A model generated the notes under the pieces. That model did not search any database. It saw nothing but the letters and a program-made list of their open reading frames with translations, and was not told the DNA's origin. The translations under genes were made by a program, and so were the position numbers. A DNA stretch of 21,507 nucleotides from Gymnopilus junonius (Eukaryota > Basidiomycota > Agaricomycetes > Agaricales > Galerinaceae): assembly GCA_015501075.1 (NCBI GenBank), contig JADNYJ010000535.1:1-21507 (forward strand). Reading direction: 5' to 3'. This document shows positions 1-9,234 of this stretch, one piece after another (positions within the stretch are counted from its first letter, which is position 1; every line of letters starts with the position of its first letter).

Positions 1-185
1 CCTTCTTGCCACCTCGGACATCGACCTCGCGGGCAGCAGAGATCTGGAGAGCACGGAGCTCGCTTTGAGTTCGGGAACATTGTTCTCAAGGTCAATCAGA
101 GCCTGGGCGACGCTTTTCTCACTTCATCAGGGGCGGTGGTAGGCGCATTGGCAGTTCGGAGGATCTTGCTGTTGACGGAGGACAT
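1..185 (-). CDS. RPS7: 40S ribosomal protein eS7, 5' part (cut by window edge, frame broken)
   Basis: This is the N-terminal part of the small-subunit ribosomal protein eS7, a cytosolic translation component. The minus-strand ATG at 185-183 opens MSSVNSKILRTANAPTTAPDE. Two further blocks follow in other frames: EKSVAQALIDLENNVPELK, then ELRALQISAAREVDVRGGKK. Together they give the conserved eS7 N-terminus (acidic/Leu helix, then the AAREVDVRGGKK strand). The blocks are joined only if one base is missing near 120/121 and another near 61/62; no intron fits there. The gene continues beyond base 1. Because eS7 is normally indispensable and the amino-acid blocks are otherwise intact, I infer sequence errors at a poorly covered end rather than a pseudogene, though a processed or decayed copy cannot be excluded. 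The identification rests on remembered family sequence. Confidence 0.8.
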
Positions 186-1126
186 CTTGAGGTATAAACG
201 CCCTATAAACGACCAGTCAACATCTAGATTGCAGTACTGCCATCCACCCATTTCCGGCCCTCCAATCATTCCAAATCTCTCTCAACACATCCCTCTCTAT
301 CGCAGGTACCCCCTCGACCACAGAAAATCAGAGATTCTACTCACCAGACCTTTTGACGACGGCGACGGCGACGAGGAGAAACTATGAATCGTGGTGTCCA
401 AACTCTGATCACAACAAACGCAAACTGGAGTCCGGCCACTGCCCGAAATGAATACTCCATTAAGGCCATCCTCGGCCGACTCCTCTGAGCGCCTACAACA
501 TTCATGAAAGTCTATTCTCTCGGAGCTCTTTCGCAGCCGACTTCAATTTAACTACCAGTCAGCACAAATTCTGTCGCTGGTGCTAACACTCTCCACGAGC
601 TCTGCATATACCCCGGAATCACTCAAAGCTCATAACTGAGACTCTGCCTTGCCGAAGAATGGAGGTCTGCGCCTCGAGGCCAAAGGGTTCCATTTATTGC
701 CAATCACATAGTCCCATTCCAACTTCGTTTCTTGTTCTCAATCGTTTACACCGGACCATGTTCGCCTTCAATATCAACCGTAGCGGATCCCGCGGGCTCT
801 CATGATAACGCAATCCTTTCCATTATCACTTACGTATACGCGATGATCGTGCTCATTTCACCATATTCTTGAATCTTCTTGTTGCCTCCCCCGTCCCAGC
901 CAATCAACTATGTTCCTGTCCCATGTCTTCGGGTGCTTTACCGGTGCATGCCGACTTACCCCGCGAATCTTTTCTCTCACCTTATCAAGCCATCTTCCTC
1001 AATGTATGATGTCAATTGACTACGCACTATTAGTGTTGATCAAGCAAGGCAACAAACCATGGCCTATGGCACTTTAATACACCACTCATTAAACTTTGGT
1101 AACCATGCCGTTAGAATATATCCATT
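186..1126. other. Intergenic region between TTC4 3' end and RPS7 5' end
   Basis: About 940 bp with no ORF that resembles a protein family on either strand; the short frames present lack codon structure or splice partners. It should contain the 3' UTR of the TTC4-like gene and the promoter and 5' UTR of RPS7, both on the minus strand. A T/A-rich repeated motif (TTTATA, read on the minus strand) sits within about 30 bp of the RPS7 start. I see no tRNA, repeat array or transposon end. Confidence 0.6.
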
Positions 1127-2376
1127 TCAAGATTCTTCCCTGGATTTCTTGTACTCCTCTACCCATTTCGACTCTACCTCTCCTTTGGGCACTACAGCAA
1201 AAGATAAACATCCGTCTTTCAACTCTAGCCCGTCCAATGGTTGACCTTCCTTCGCCTTCGCGGCGTTGCACACATCTCGTAACGTCATCTTCTTCCCCAC
1301 TTTCAATAGACGCTTCCGATGGGTTGGCGCATAAATCACAAGGTTGTTGGTTGTATACTCTCCCTTCTTGTCCCACTCTGGCGGTGGAACTTGAGGTGGA
1401 AACATAGCCTCTACGTGTGCACCAAACGTTGTATCTTCCGCAAAATCCGAAATTATATCGGAAGTAGCGTGTTGTGGATATAAGAAGAAAACCGGTAAGA
1501 CCAGCGTCGATCCCGTAGGGTCCTCGGAGTCAAAGTGAGGAGCCGTTGGATTAACGGAACCGCCAGGCTTGTTGAAAATAATGAGGTTGCGCTCCTAGAA
1601 AGGTGTAGTGAGTGAATCCAGCGCCGGGTAGGTTCGTGTGGTGACAGTCCTTACACGGAGTGCTCTTTTCATGGCTAATTTTTGCTCTTCTTCTTTTCTC
1701 AGTCTTTCTTGCTTCTCTCGCTCCGTTCGCTCCTTTTCTTCCTTCATCTTCACAGCTCTTTCTCGAACAGATTTAACACCTGCATTGTCTGCGTCATATG
1801 AAAGACATCGATTACAGCAATCTAGAGCTTCTTCTGATCTTTCTAAAGCAATAAGAGCTAATGCCGAACGGTAGTACGCTTTTGAACTTTTTGGATTCAG
1901 GGAGATTGCCTTCGAGCAGTCTCTCAGGACAGAACCGTAATTTTCTTTCGAAGATTAAGCGGGAGAATAAAAAAAGCTAGGGAGAATATTGCTCACGAAG
2001 TTCCAAATTACAAGCAGCTCGATTACACAGAAGGGCCTCTAAAATAGCTTTGTCCTCAGGCTTTGCATCGATACCTTGGTTGTAAAAATTGACGGCTTCC
2101 CTGTATCGTTTCCCTTTGAAATATTCATTGCCTTGTTCTTTGAAGTTCTGTGCGATTTCTGTCTATTGTAAGCAAGTGGAACGATTGGTGTACAGTTAAA
2201 TCTTCTCACCCACCATCCGGTGTGCCCTCATAAATCAAACTTTGCAGAGCAGACACTGCTGGATCTTCTTCATCTGGCAGTGATTTCATAAACAGCGGGA
2301 TTGAATCGAAAGCTGCGAGGATTTCATCTTCACTTGGCCTCTCCTTAACAGAAGGCCCGGCTACAGTTTCCGACAT
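1127..2376 (-). CDS. CNS1: TPR co-chaperone, TTC4/Cns1 family
   Basis: Four exons: 2376-2214, 2158-1997, 1944-1655 and 1594-1127, with introns of 55, 52 and 60 nt, giving 360 aa. The protein begins MSETVAGPSVKERPSEDE. A TPR domain follows from about residue 55 (IAQNFKEQGNEYFKGKRYREA; later NRAACNLELQNYGSVLRDC and SSKAYYRSALALIALER). Next comes a charged Glu/Lys/Arg helix at about 155-195, and a C-terminal 'wheel' domain with RNLIIFNKPGGSVNPTAPHFD and VYAPTHRKRLL-like signature (here VIYAPTHRKRLLKVGKK). This order and length match TTC4/Cns1. In yeast that protein binds Hsp90/Hsp70 and is essential, with a role linked to translation elongation factor folding. It should act in the cytosol or nucleus. 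The start is the first in-frame ATG. All splice phases agree and the frame is fully intact. Confidence 0.92.
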
Positions 2377-2627
2377 CGTAAAGGACGTGTAGTTGGGAGT
2401 GCAAGAGAAAGATGAGAAAGAAATAACTAAGCCCTAGTTTTTCCAAATCTTTTCTGATTAGATAACGGACGTCCGGACCGGCCTTGAGCGACCGTCACTT
2501 TGGTGAGGTATACTTCACTCTCAGTCGCCCTCAATGCTCATATCATCTTATTGCTCAAAACCTTCAATTTTCGAAATCCCGTGTGTTCCACTTTGTCTCA
2601 CATTTCGCCCTGCCACCACCCTTCGTT

Positions 2628-3093
2628 ATGATGGACCACCCCGCAGACACTTCTTTCCTTCAGTCATTACCTGAAGTATGTCGTCGTCCACATGAAGGAT
2701 ACCTTCCAGACCCGACGGATCGAGGAGCCTGTGCTCGGTTCAAATGTCGGCGGAAAGATCTCAAAGCTGCACGATCAGCTCACCCACATCTGGCTAACAA
2801 AAAACCATTTATGACCTTCAACACTTCTTGATAACGTTAATCAACAATTACAACAATATAATGAGATCATACTTGAACAGGCGAGGCTTTATCAGGACCA
2901 CCTATCGTCATGTATGGCCACAATGATGGAAATGACCTGTCTAGTTGTGCACCTCACAGTCATGTTATCATCTTCATTTCGGGCTTCATCCTCCTTGCCT
3001 CATTTCCTTGAGAAGCTCTCCACTCTTCCAAACACCGAGTTTTTGTTTTACGACCCTTCACCATCTCGTCCTCCAGAGAGTGATGTCAAGTAG
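2628..3093 (+). pseudogene. Degraded or frameshifted unknown ORF with coiled-coil-like segment
   Basis: I do not recognise this gene. From the ATG at 2628 a short stretch reads MMDHPADTSFLQSLPE. The next frame then takes over at about 2677 with VVVHMKDTFQTRRIEEP and VGGKISKLHDQLTHIWLTK, and stays open for 414 nt up to a TAG at 3091-3093, apart from a single TGA at 2812-2814. After that TGA the frame reads LLDNVNQQLQQYNEIILEQA, a Gln/Leu-rich helix with heptad character. So long a frame with one stop, plus an upstream block one base out of frame, suggests a once-coding exon that has decayed or carries sequence errors. It lies 251 bp from the divergent TTC4-like gene and next to a transposon remnant, so it may itself belong to a transposable element. 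Confidence 0.35.
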
Positions 3094-3267
3094 GGACAGT
3101 TTTAGTTTTCTCGGCTCTCTTTTCTTTTCTGCCCTTTCCTCTGTCTGCAACCTCCCACTTCCCCATAGTGTTGTGCCACTGGTGGTTTGCTTTAGCAGTT
3201 GGGGAGTGCTAGTCCGGCCAACATCCCCCTTGCAATACCATGTATCTGCTTATTTATCTGACTTTAC

Positions 3268-3317
3268 CATCAAAGGCTGGCAAGGTAGTTTACTACCTGA
3301 GTTCTTATGTAATGTAG
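3268..3317 (+). repeat. Copy 1 of a ~50-bp dispersed repeat with internal hairpin
   Basis: This stretch contains GGTAGTTTACTACC, a short perfect hairpin (GGTAGT/ACTACC), followed by a T/A-rich tail ending CTTATGTAATGTAG. A second copy lies at 9235-9285 in the same orientation, with about 75-80% identity by eye and one gap. The two copies sit on either side of the transposon-rich block. I infer a terminus or fragment of one mobile-element family; a hairpin followed by a short tail would suit a Helitron 3' end, but the canonical CTRR end is not evident. Confidence 0.5.
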
Positions 3318-3494
3318 CCCTTGCCTGCTTACTCCTGCCCTGTGATAAAAGACGCCAACTGGCAGAACCTGCAATTCTCTTCCTAGCCCAATTCACACTA
3401 CACCACAGCAACATTGCTCCTCTTAATGCCTCTGCCAGTGATGGATTGACAGCCACCTTTCTACCAGGCCTCAAATCAACCAAAGGAACAGCAT

Positions 3495-3791
3495 TAGGGG
3501 GTTTCATGGTAGCCCAACTTTGGGCCAATTTTGATCCCAACTTTGATCCCAACTTAGGTCGAGTTGGGCACCTAAGTTGGGCCGATTTCCCAAGTTGGGA
3601 TGCAAATCGGGCTCTGGAGCACGATTTGCAAGCCCAACTTAGGTCCCAACTTCACCCTCCCAACTTCAATTCCCAACTTTCCCCCTCCCTTCATTGAAAA
3701 AATGTTGATTTTTTGTGAAAACCATAAGTGAAGTTGAGCATCAAGTTGGGACTAAAGTCGGGCCAAAGTTGGGCTACCGTGAAACCCCCTA
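3495..3791. mobile_element. Foldback MITE, 293 bp, TA target duplication
   Basis: The element proper spans 3497-3789. It begins GGGGGTTTCATGGTAGCCCA and ends with the inverted counterpart (TGGGCTACCGTGAAACCCCC). The terminal inverted repeats match over about 27 bp with one mismatch, then degrade. TA flanks both ends (3495-3496 and 3790-3791), as expected for a Tc1/mariner-type target duplication. The interior has no ORF. It carries about eleven copies of the octamer CCCAACTT in both orientations and two nested perfect palindromes: CCCAACTTAGGT (3548-3559) with its complement (3570-3581), and TGCAAATCG (3601-3609) with its complement (3622-3630). It therefore looks non-autonomous and able to fold extensively. 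It has inserted into, or next to, a degraded retroelement. Confidence 0.8.
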
Positions 3792-3825
3792 TTGATCCCA
3801 ACCATGGTGCTGATTTGGCTGCTGT

Positions 3826-4220
3826 GCACTCAAGGACACTCATCACATCATGCTAGACTGTCCTCACTTCGAACCACTAAGGAACACTACCCATCTACCC
3901 TTGCCTCCACCTCATCACTACTCGATGCCTCAACCTCGACTTCGAACGCCCCCATCCGACAGGCTGTGATGGAACAGGCCGGAGGTCTCTTCCATGACAC
4001 TGACACCACTCGATCATACTGTTACCTCGGCATCATTCCCAAAATCAAACTGAAGGGCACTATACAGCCTACCGTACTCTTTGCCATCAGACTGGCTGCG
4101 AGAATTTGGAGAGAAGTCAAAAAGCAACACCGTCGTCAAAAACCACAACAAAAGCCGCCGCAAAGATTGATTACCTTGCCTAGACACCTACGATTTTCCA
4201 TCTTCTTACCCTGGTCTTGA
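3826..4220 (+). pseudogene. Non-LTR (LINE-like) retrotransposon 3' coding remnant
   Basis: Directly after the MITE one frame reads CCALKDTHHIMLDCPHFEPL (from about 3826). This resembles the Cys/His knuckle (CxxC...H...C-P) found at the end of many LINE reverse-transcriptase/RNase H polyproteins. It stops at a TGA near 3967. A second frame, already open there, continues to 4220 with CYLGIIPKIKLKG and AIRLAARIWREVKKQHRR, which resembles the basic C-terminal tail of fungal non-LTR elements. The frame change and the lack of an upstream reverse-transcriptase core in this window indicate a 5'-truncated, decayed copy. A pyrimidine-rich stretch follows from about 4256. The family assignment is from motif memory only; an ordinary degraded zinc-knuckle gene is an alternative. 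Confidence 0.4.
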
Positions 4221-4864
4221 TATTCCATTTTTCCAGCATGCGTTGACGCCCTCCTAGTTTATCTTTCTCTTTTCCCTTTATTTTTGTCTTTATCATTTTC
4301 CTTTTCCACCGTCTTCATTTTACCTTCATTTTACCTTCTATCTTTGTTTTCCATACTTATGCCGAGGGATTTACAGGGGGCTTGGGCAGGCGCTGAGCGT
4401 GCCGAGAGTCACGTGCTCGTGACCTGCAATCGAGGGCAGACACGTCGCGTTCGAGCGCCTGGGTGTCCTCCAGAGTCAAGAGAACTTGCAGGCATGGCTT
4501 TCCCCAGCTCGATCGGGATGGACACCGAGGGCAGATTGATGGGACTGATGCGCTGGGTGGCCCAAAAATAGCCCACTTCTCAGCCCATCACTTGGCAGCG
4601 GGATGCGTCTTTGGCAGCCGTCTTCAGTCTCATCTCGAGCTCTGTTCCCTCCCTCCCTCCCTTAAACACATCTTATGTACCAAAATAATTACACAGAAAT
4701 GCAGAAACATGTACTAAATATGTTACAATGGGAATAGACAGCAGCAATGGCCTTTTCAATGCAGTTGAACTGGGTACTGCTTCTGCAGACTGCAATTTGA
4801 GCTGGTTCAAGGCAATAAGTATTCCTTTTGGCGGACATAAGTTCAATAAGTAGCTTATCTGGAG

Positions 4865-4918
4865 GGATTTACGGTAAATCCAGCTCGCTTTACACTGGAT
4901 TTACACAAAGTGAGCTGG
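4865..4918. repeat. Overlapping palindromes (possible transposon-end hairpins)
   Basis: GGATTTAC (4865-4872) is followed after one base by its exact complement GTAAATCC (4874-4881). Overlapping this, CCAGCTCGCTTT (4880-4891) pairs with AAAGTGAGCTGG (4907-4918), 12 bp with one mismatch across a 15-nt loop that contains another GGATTTAC. Related sequence (GGCTTTACGGGCTTTACAG, then TAAATC) lies at about 9162-9186, on the other side of the hAT element. This suggests the hAT inserted into an older palindromic element. Confidence 0.5.
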
Positions 4919-5179
4919 TTCATTTCCACTGTAAAGCCAGAGCCTCGGAGTGATGGGTGGCTCAAGCTCTCCCAAGCATGCCGGTGTGAGCTCATGTACA
5001 CTCTAGACACGTCTTTTCCATACCTCTGAACTTCAAAAAAATTTCTCTGCCTCCTGAAAAGAATGCTGAAATTTTGGTGATCTATTCTCTTTGACTAAAA
5101 AATTTCCCTTTCCGCAAGCTCGGCTACCTTCATGTGCAATCACATCACGCCTAGCCCAGAACTGGACGAGTTCTGATGC

Positions 5180-5187
5180 ATTCTGGG
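5180..5187. repeat. hAT target-site duplication, left copy
   Basis: ATTCTGGG lies immediately outside the left TIR. The right copy at 9123-9130 is ATTCCGGG, one mismatch in eight bases. Eight base pairs is the duplication length characteristic of hAT transposons; the mismatch is a C/T transition and suggests modest age. Confidence 0.85.
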
Positions 5188-5198
5188 CAGTGTTGGCA
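5188..5198 (+). repeat. hAT left terminal inverted repeat
   Basis: CAGTGTTGGCA, exactly complementary to 9112-9122. Like many hAT ends it starts with CAG. Confidence 0.88.
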
Positions 5199-5227
5199 AG
5201 TCCACAGGATAGCCACGTGGATAGCCT

Positions 5228-5252
5228 GATAATCCACGAAACGTGGATTATC
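5228..5252. repeat. Subterminal hairpin of the hAT left end
   Basis: GATAATCCACG (5228-5238), loop AAA, then CGTGGATTATC (5242-5252): a perfect 11-bp stem. The half-site GTGGATTAT also occurs inside the right end near 9041-9060, so it is probably a transposase-recognition motif in palindromic form. Confidence 0.7.
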
Positions 5253-5397
5253 GTGGGTTATAAGGGCGTGGAGTTGGCTCAAAATGGCAGAGGACATCAA
5301 TTCGTGCATCAGACATTGATAAGCATGCGCCTCTGCGAAGATAGATGATAGATTGTGCGTAAAACAGCACAGAACAGTATGATAAGTAGCCGTAGTG

Positions 5398-8300
5398 TTA
5401 CATACTAGCATAAAATACATCACTTTCATCCTCTACATCATCTGGATCACCGTCGGCATCAAGATCTAAGAGTTCATGGAGTTCTAGCTCCTCTTGCATG
5501 GACCGAACACTGGATGTCTTTCCGAGCGATTTCCAGTAGTCGAGATGGAAATCGAATAACATTGAGAGAGGAATTTTCTCAGTGGAAGACGCTGGCTGCT
5601 GCGGAGTTGGCTGATAAGTTGACTCGTTGTCCTTGGACTCTGCTTCTAGAGCTGCATTGGAGAGTTTGCTAATGATAGAACCAAAGGTACGCCGAGCGCT
5701 TCCTGCACCTGGGGTGGTTATGCCATCATTAATAAGACCTTCATCATCGACAAAATTATCGGCATTCTGTTCTGAGTTAGAGTTGTCGACCGCAGTGTTG
5801 GCCGTAGCAGTGTGCTGAATAATATTTGATGTGGAGCCAGTCTGTGAATCCGGTGCTGGACCATGAGATGTCGTCTTCCACTTGAGCCTCTCAGCAGCGG
5901 TCCCATTTGCAATATGTTCATCCCGAATATGCATATGCAGCTCGGCAGTTTCTGTCATCTTGTCTCCATGAAGCCGTGATCGAAGTTTTGTAAGGATCAG
6001 GCCAAACATACTGAAGAGCCTCTCGCATGAGGCCGAATTACAGCAGATGGAAAATATATGATTGGCGAGGATATGGAGGTCAACGACAGCCTTGCCACCA
6101 TTGTTCAATCCTCGCCACATAGCAAGTGGATCAGCATCAATATTCTGAATGAATCAAATTTGCCAGTGTGAGCAATGTTTTCATCTAATTTGAAGGACTG
6201 GCAAACTCACCAGCTTGTCAGCTTCCCGTTTGACCTTTTCTGAAAAATCATCAAGATGTTTGAACTGACCAGTAAAATCAAGATAGTCATTAAACTGCAT
6301 GAAAAGGTCATCTGCTTCCTGTCGAGGATAGAACCGGTTCCAGAGTTTGTCGATAAGCACCCACATATTCATACGGTTCAATCCAGCACGGGCGCTAATC
6401 AGTTTAGTCTTAATTAAAGGGTGGAGAATGATTGCAGCAAGATAAACATCTTGGTCACATGCATTCCATCGACGTTCTATGCTGTCTTCAATAACGCTGA
6501 TGAGATCGAGAGTATCGAAAAGGCCAGGATCATTTCGCAAATTAGTGTATTCCATTAAAAGCGAGCCAAAAATGAGTGGAACTTGATCAAGTCGAGCATG
6601 CGCAGCCTGTAAAATGCAAGAAGACCGAGCAAGTGGCTCTAAATGTTTTACAATCCTAGAACATAAAACAGCATTTATTTGAGAGCACAATTAATAAGAA
6701 ATGATGCCATTTACTTCGTTAATCCCTGCCAAAAGTCACCTTTACCAATTACATCTACCATTTCCGAAGCCTTTTCCTTTGCTGGACGGTTGCTACCTGC
6801 CAACATCCGATTGTGGTAGTCACTCCTTTGGGTCATTAGTTGTAGTACCCAATGAAGCTCGATAAGGCGTTTATATGCTGTAAAATAAGCTGTCCATCGT
6901 GTTGCAACTGGACGAATAACGCTAAGGGCTCCACCACCTCAGCCAACTCCTTCCTGTACGATGCGCATCAGGCCTAAAATTTGAGTCTTACTTCGAAGCC
7001 ATGTTATAAGGCTGTTTGCCATTTCAGCATAGGACAGAAGGTGATTTGTTGAGACACGCATGTAATCACTGACTACAAGAGCATTCTGGAGGAATATAGT
7101 ATTAGAACTAGATCAGAATTCCAAAGTGACAGTAAACTTACTTGGTGTGCCCAGCAGTCCGGTGCAATTAAAGACTTGTCTGCAGTGATGCAGAGTTTCC
7201 GTGCTTTCTTGGTTTCTCCAGATGCATCAGTGGTTATTGCGACAAGCTTCACGCCCTATTGTTCACAAAGTATCTTCATAACCTTATTGATTAGTTTAAG
7301 TACATGTTCTGCTGTTTTCTGATCTGCCGAAGTATCAAAAACCTTGACAGTATAAAGCTGAAACTATTTTAGAAGCTGGTTTATGAATTAAAGAAAGAAA
7401 TTGCATACCTTCCGCTGACCAGTTGTGATCATGAAGGCCAAGAAGTGATGAAAATTAATACCACTCCAGCCATCTAGTTGCAAAGTTGCATGTTGATCCT
7501 TTGCTTCAGACATTGCCCGACCCCGAATTTTAGCAACTTCTTGTGGAACATATCGATCAGAGATTTGTTGACAAGAAACTGGTGTGGCAAATGGTAAAAA
7601 TTCTGTCAAGAATGCAATCCATTCTGGGTTCTCTACCCAGCGGAAAGGAAAACCACAAGAGGCAGTGATGCGAGCAAGCCGAATAGCAAAGCGCTCTTGA
7701 TTATCCGAGGTCCAAAGAGGCCTAGAAATTAAACTTGACTGCCGGGAAAGGCTTTCTCTACCCCGAGCATGCTTTGTGGCAGGGAGTTGGATTTCAATTT
7801 GGCCTATAGAAGGAGATGCTGCTGTGGAATGACCTGGTGATGGGACTGCCGAAGGTGGAGGTGGTGTAAAATATGGTGGAATTATAACTGGTGATGGAAT
7901 TGACGGACTTGGCACAGGAGATCCACCCAGTGGAGAGTTTGAGTAAGACAATAGCAGAGATGAAGAAGACCCTTGTTGCGGGGAATATGGGTCATAACCT
8001 GATTGGGACTGAAAAGGAGTTTGAAAAGAATTGATAGGAAAACCAGGTGCTGGCATAGGTGCCCAAGGAGGCTGAGCCGTGATCTGGAAAGACAGTGACC
8101 CATGAGATTTCATCGGGCTGCCACCAGAATTCATGTATGATTTATCCTTAGCAACCTTTTTAGCATTATCACGATCACCTTGAGTTTGATGTATGCAGCA
8201 CGAGATATGTCTCAAAACATTCTCAATCCGACCAGCTTGCCACCTTGTATACTTCATTGGGTAATTGCCTGACCACACTAAAATATTCGCAATGAACGAT

Positions 8301-8570
8301 ATGAATATAGACAGAGATATATGTCAACTCACACTCAGCCTCTATCATCTGGTCAGTCCGTAATGCTACATGAGCTCTTGAAGAGACTTCTGCGGTGTCC
8401 TTGGCCTTTTCAGCATTGACAGCAGTATGGAAACAGGCAATGCAGAAGAGTTTCTTGTGTTGACAAGCATCGTCGGAGTATGCTTGCCTCAGTTTCGGGT
8501 CGCCAGGCTTTTTTGGTGCGTCGGGGTGCTCGAGAAAGAGATGATAACCCCAGCTCTCACTGGGTGCCAT
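5398..8570 (-). pseudogene. hAT transposase with two nonsense codons
   Basis: Six exons reconstruct one frame of 964 codons: 8570-8333, 8277-7409, 7363-7142, 7085-6715, 6655-6211 and 6144-5398; all introns are GT-AG, 45-66 nt. The N-terminus is Cys/His-bearing (DDACQHKKLFCIACFHTAV), probably zinc-binding. A long Ser/Pro-rich linker follows, then the catalytic region: ERFAIRLARITASCGFPFRW, VENPEWIAFLTEFLPFATP, DQHATLQLDGWSGINFHHFL and VAITTDASGETKKARKL. Near the C-terminus is the hAT dimerisation signature SASCERLFSMFGLILTKLRS, before an acidic tail. In-frame stops occur at 7258-7256 (TAG, in EQ*GVKLVAITTDAS) and 6941-6939 (TGA, in QEGVG*GGGALSV). No intron plausibly removes either, so the product should be truncated. 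The start ATG at 8570 is chosen over 8603 because MAPSESWGYHLFLEHPD fits better; this is uncertain. Confidence 0.88.
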
Positions 8571-9111
8571 AACTGTAAGGAAATATGGAGAGGCTGTGAG
8601 CAAAAGAAAAGTGCATAGTTGTAACTTTTTATATGAATCTAGTTTTATTTTTAAAGAGATACATACGAGATTACTGCGAAGAAATGGTATTATTCACTCT
8701 TCCTTCCTTAATCTCGGGGATTCATAGCAAGGCTCTGATCGAGTAGGAGCTTTCAAGGTAAATTTCCGGCATTAGCTACTCTCTCAAAATGAAAATCCTG
8801 AACATGGGTCGTTAAATTGATAGCAAATAGGAATTACCCTGGAAGCAATTTACTTCGATGCTTTCAAGTGTTCTTCTGAATGTGACCTCTCGAAATTCAT
8901 TCCGTATTGCTAGCGCTTGCCGTGTTTCTAAATTAACTCGACTGAAATCTACGCGACGTGTACATCAACGTTTTACTATTTTAAGGCAAGGCATGACCGG
9001 CTTCCGAGTGCCGGCTTGTGGGAATGACGTGGCCCCAGTCGTGGATTATGGATTATCCCGTGGATATCCATCCATCCATGAGGGCTGGATATCCCTTAGC
9101 CACACTGGCGC

Positions 9112-9130
9112 TGCCAACACTGATTCCGGG
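9112..9130 (-). repeat. hAT right terminal inverted repeat and target duplication
   Basis: TGCCAACACTG (9112-9122) is the complement of the left TIR and is followed by ATTCCGGG (9123-9130), the second copy of the 8-bp target duplication. Upstream, from 9041 to 9095, are several GTGGAT/GGATATCC repeats. Confidence 0.87.
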
Positions 9131-9234
9131 GCACCATCCTCAGGTCCGTGCTAAAAATATCTGGCTTTACGGGCTTTACAGTAAATCTATCCAAATAACC
9201 CTACTTATTCATTTCGCTGTGTTGGTCCCATCCA

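Larger units (their letters stand above)
4221..5187. other. Non-genic repeat-derived stretch
   Basis: No convincing gene on either strand. Positions 4256-4350 are very pyrimidine-rich on the plus strand and contain a tandem TTCATTTTACC pair. A GC-richer segment (4365-4570) follows, with no recognisable protein. The motif GGGATTTAC recurs at 4365 and 4864, and palindromes occupy 4865-4918. The right part ends at the hAT insertion site. I interpret the whole as old transposon debris. Confidence 0.5.
5188..9122 (-). mobile_element. hAT superfamily DNA transposon, complete but coding-dead
   Basis: A 3,935-bp element bounded by perfect 11-bp terminal inverted repeats: CAGTGTTGGCA at 5188-5198 and its complement TGCCAACACTG at 9112-9122. 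Target duplications at 5180-5187 and 9123-9130 match at 7 of 8 bases. Both ends are rich in subterminal GTGGAT/ATCCAC motifs, likely transposase-binding sites, and GATAATCCACG forms an 11-bp-stem hairpin at 5228-5252. The only gene is a six-exon transposase on the minus strand (5398-8570). About 540 bp separate its start from the right TIR and hold the presumed promoter; short ORFs there look spurious. Two nonsense codons in the transposase imply the copy can no longer encode full-length protein, although its ends look mobilisable in trans. Confidence 0.92.

Noticed and set aside
136..387. 83-codon plus-strand ORF
   Set aside because: It overlaps the RPS7 5' end on the opposite strand, has no family resemblance, and begins at a non-ATG codon context; treated as a shadow.
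8858..9154. 98-codon plus-strand ORF with a basic, mitochondrial-looking start, close upstream of L2HGDH
   Set aside because: It runs through the hAT right end and TIR and does not splice in frame to the L2HGDH exons; the real first exon at 9311 fits without it.
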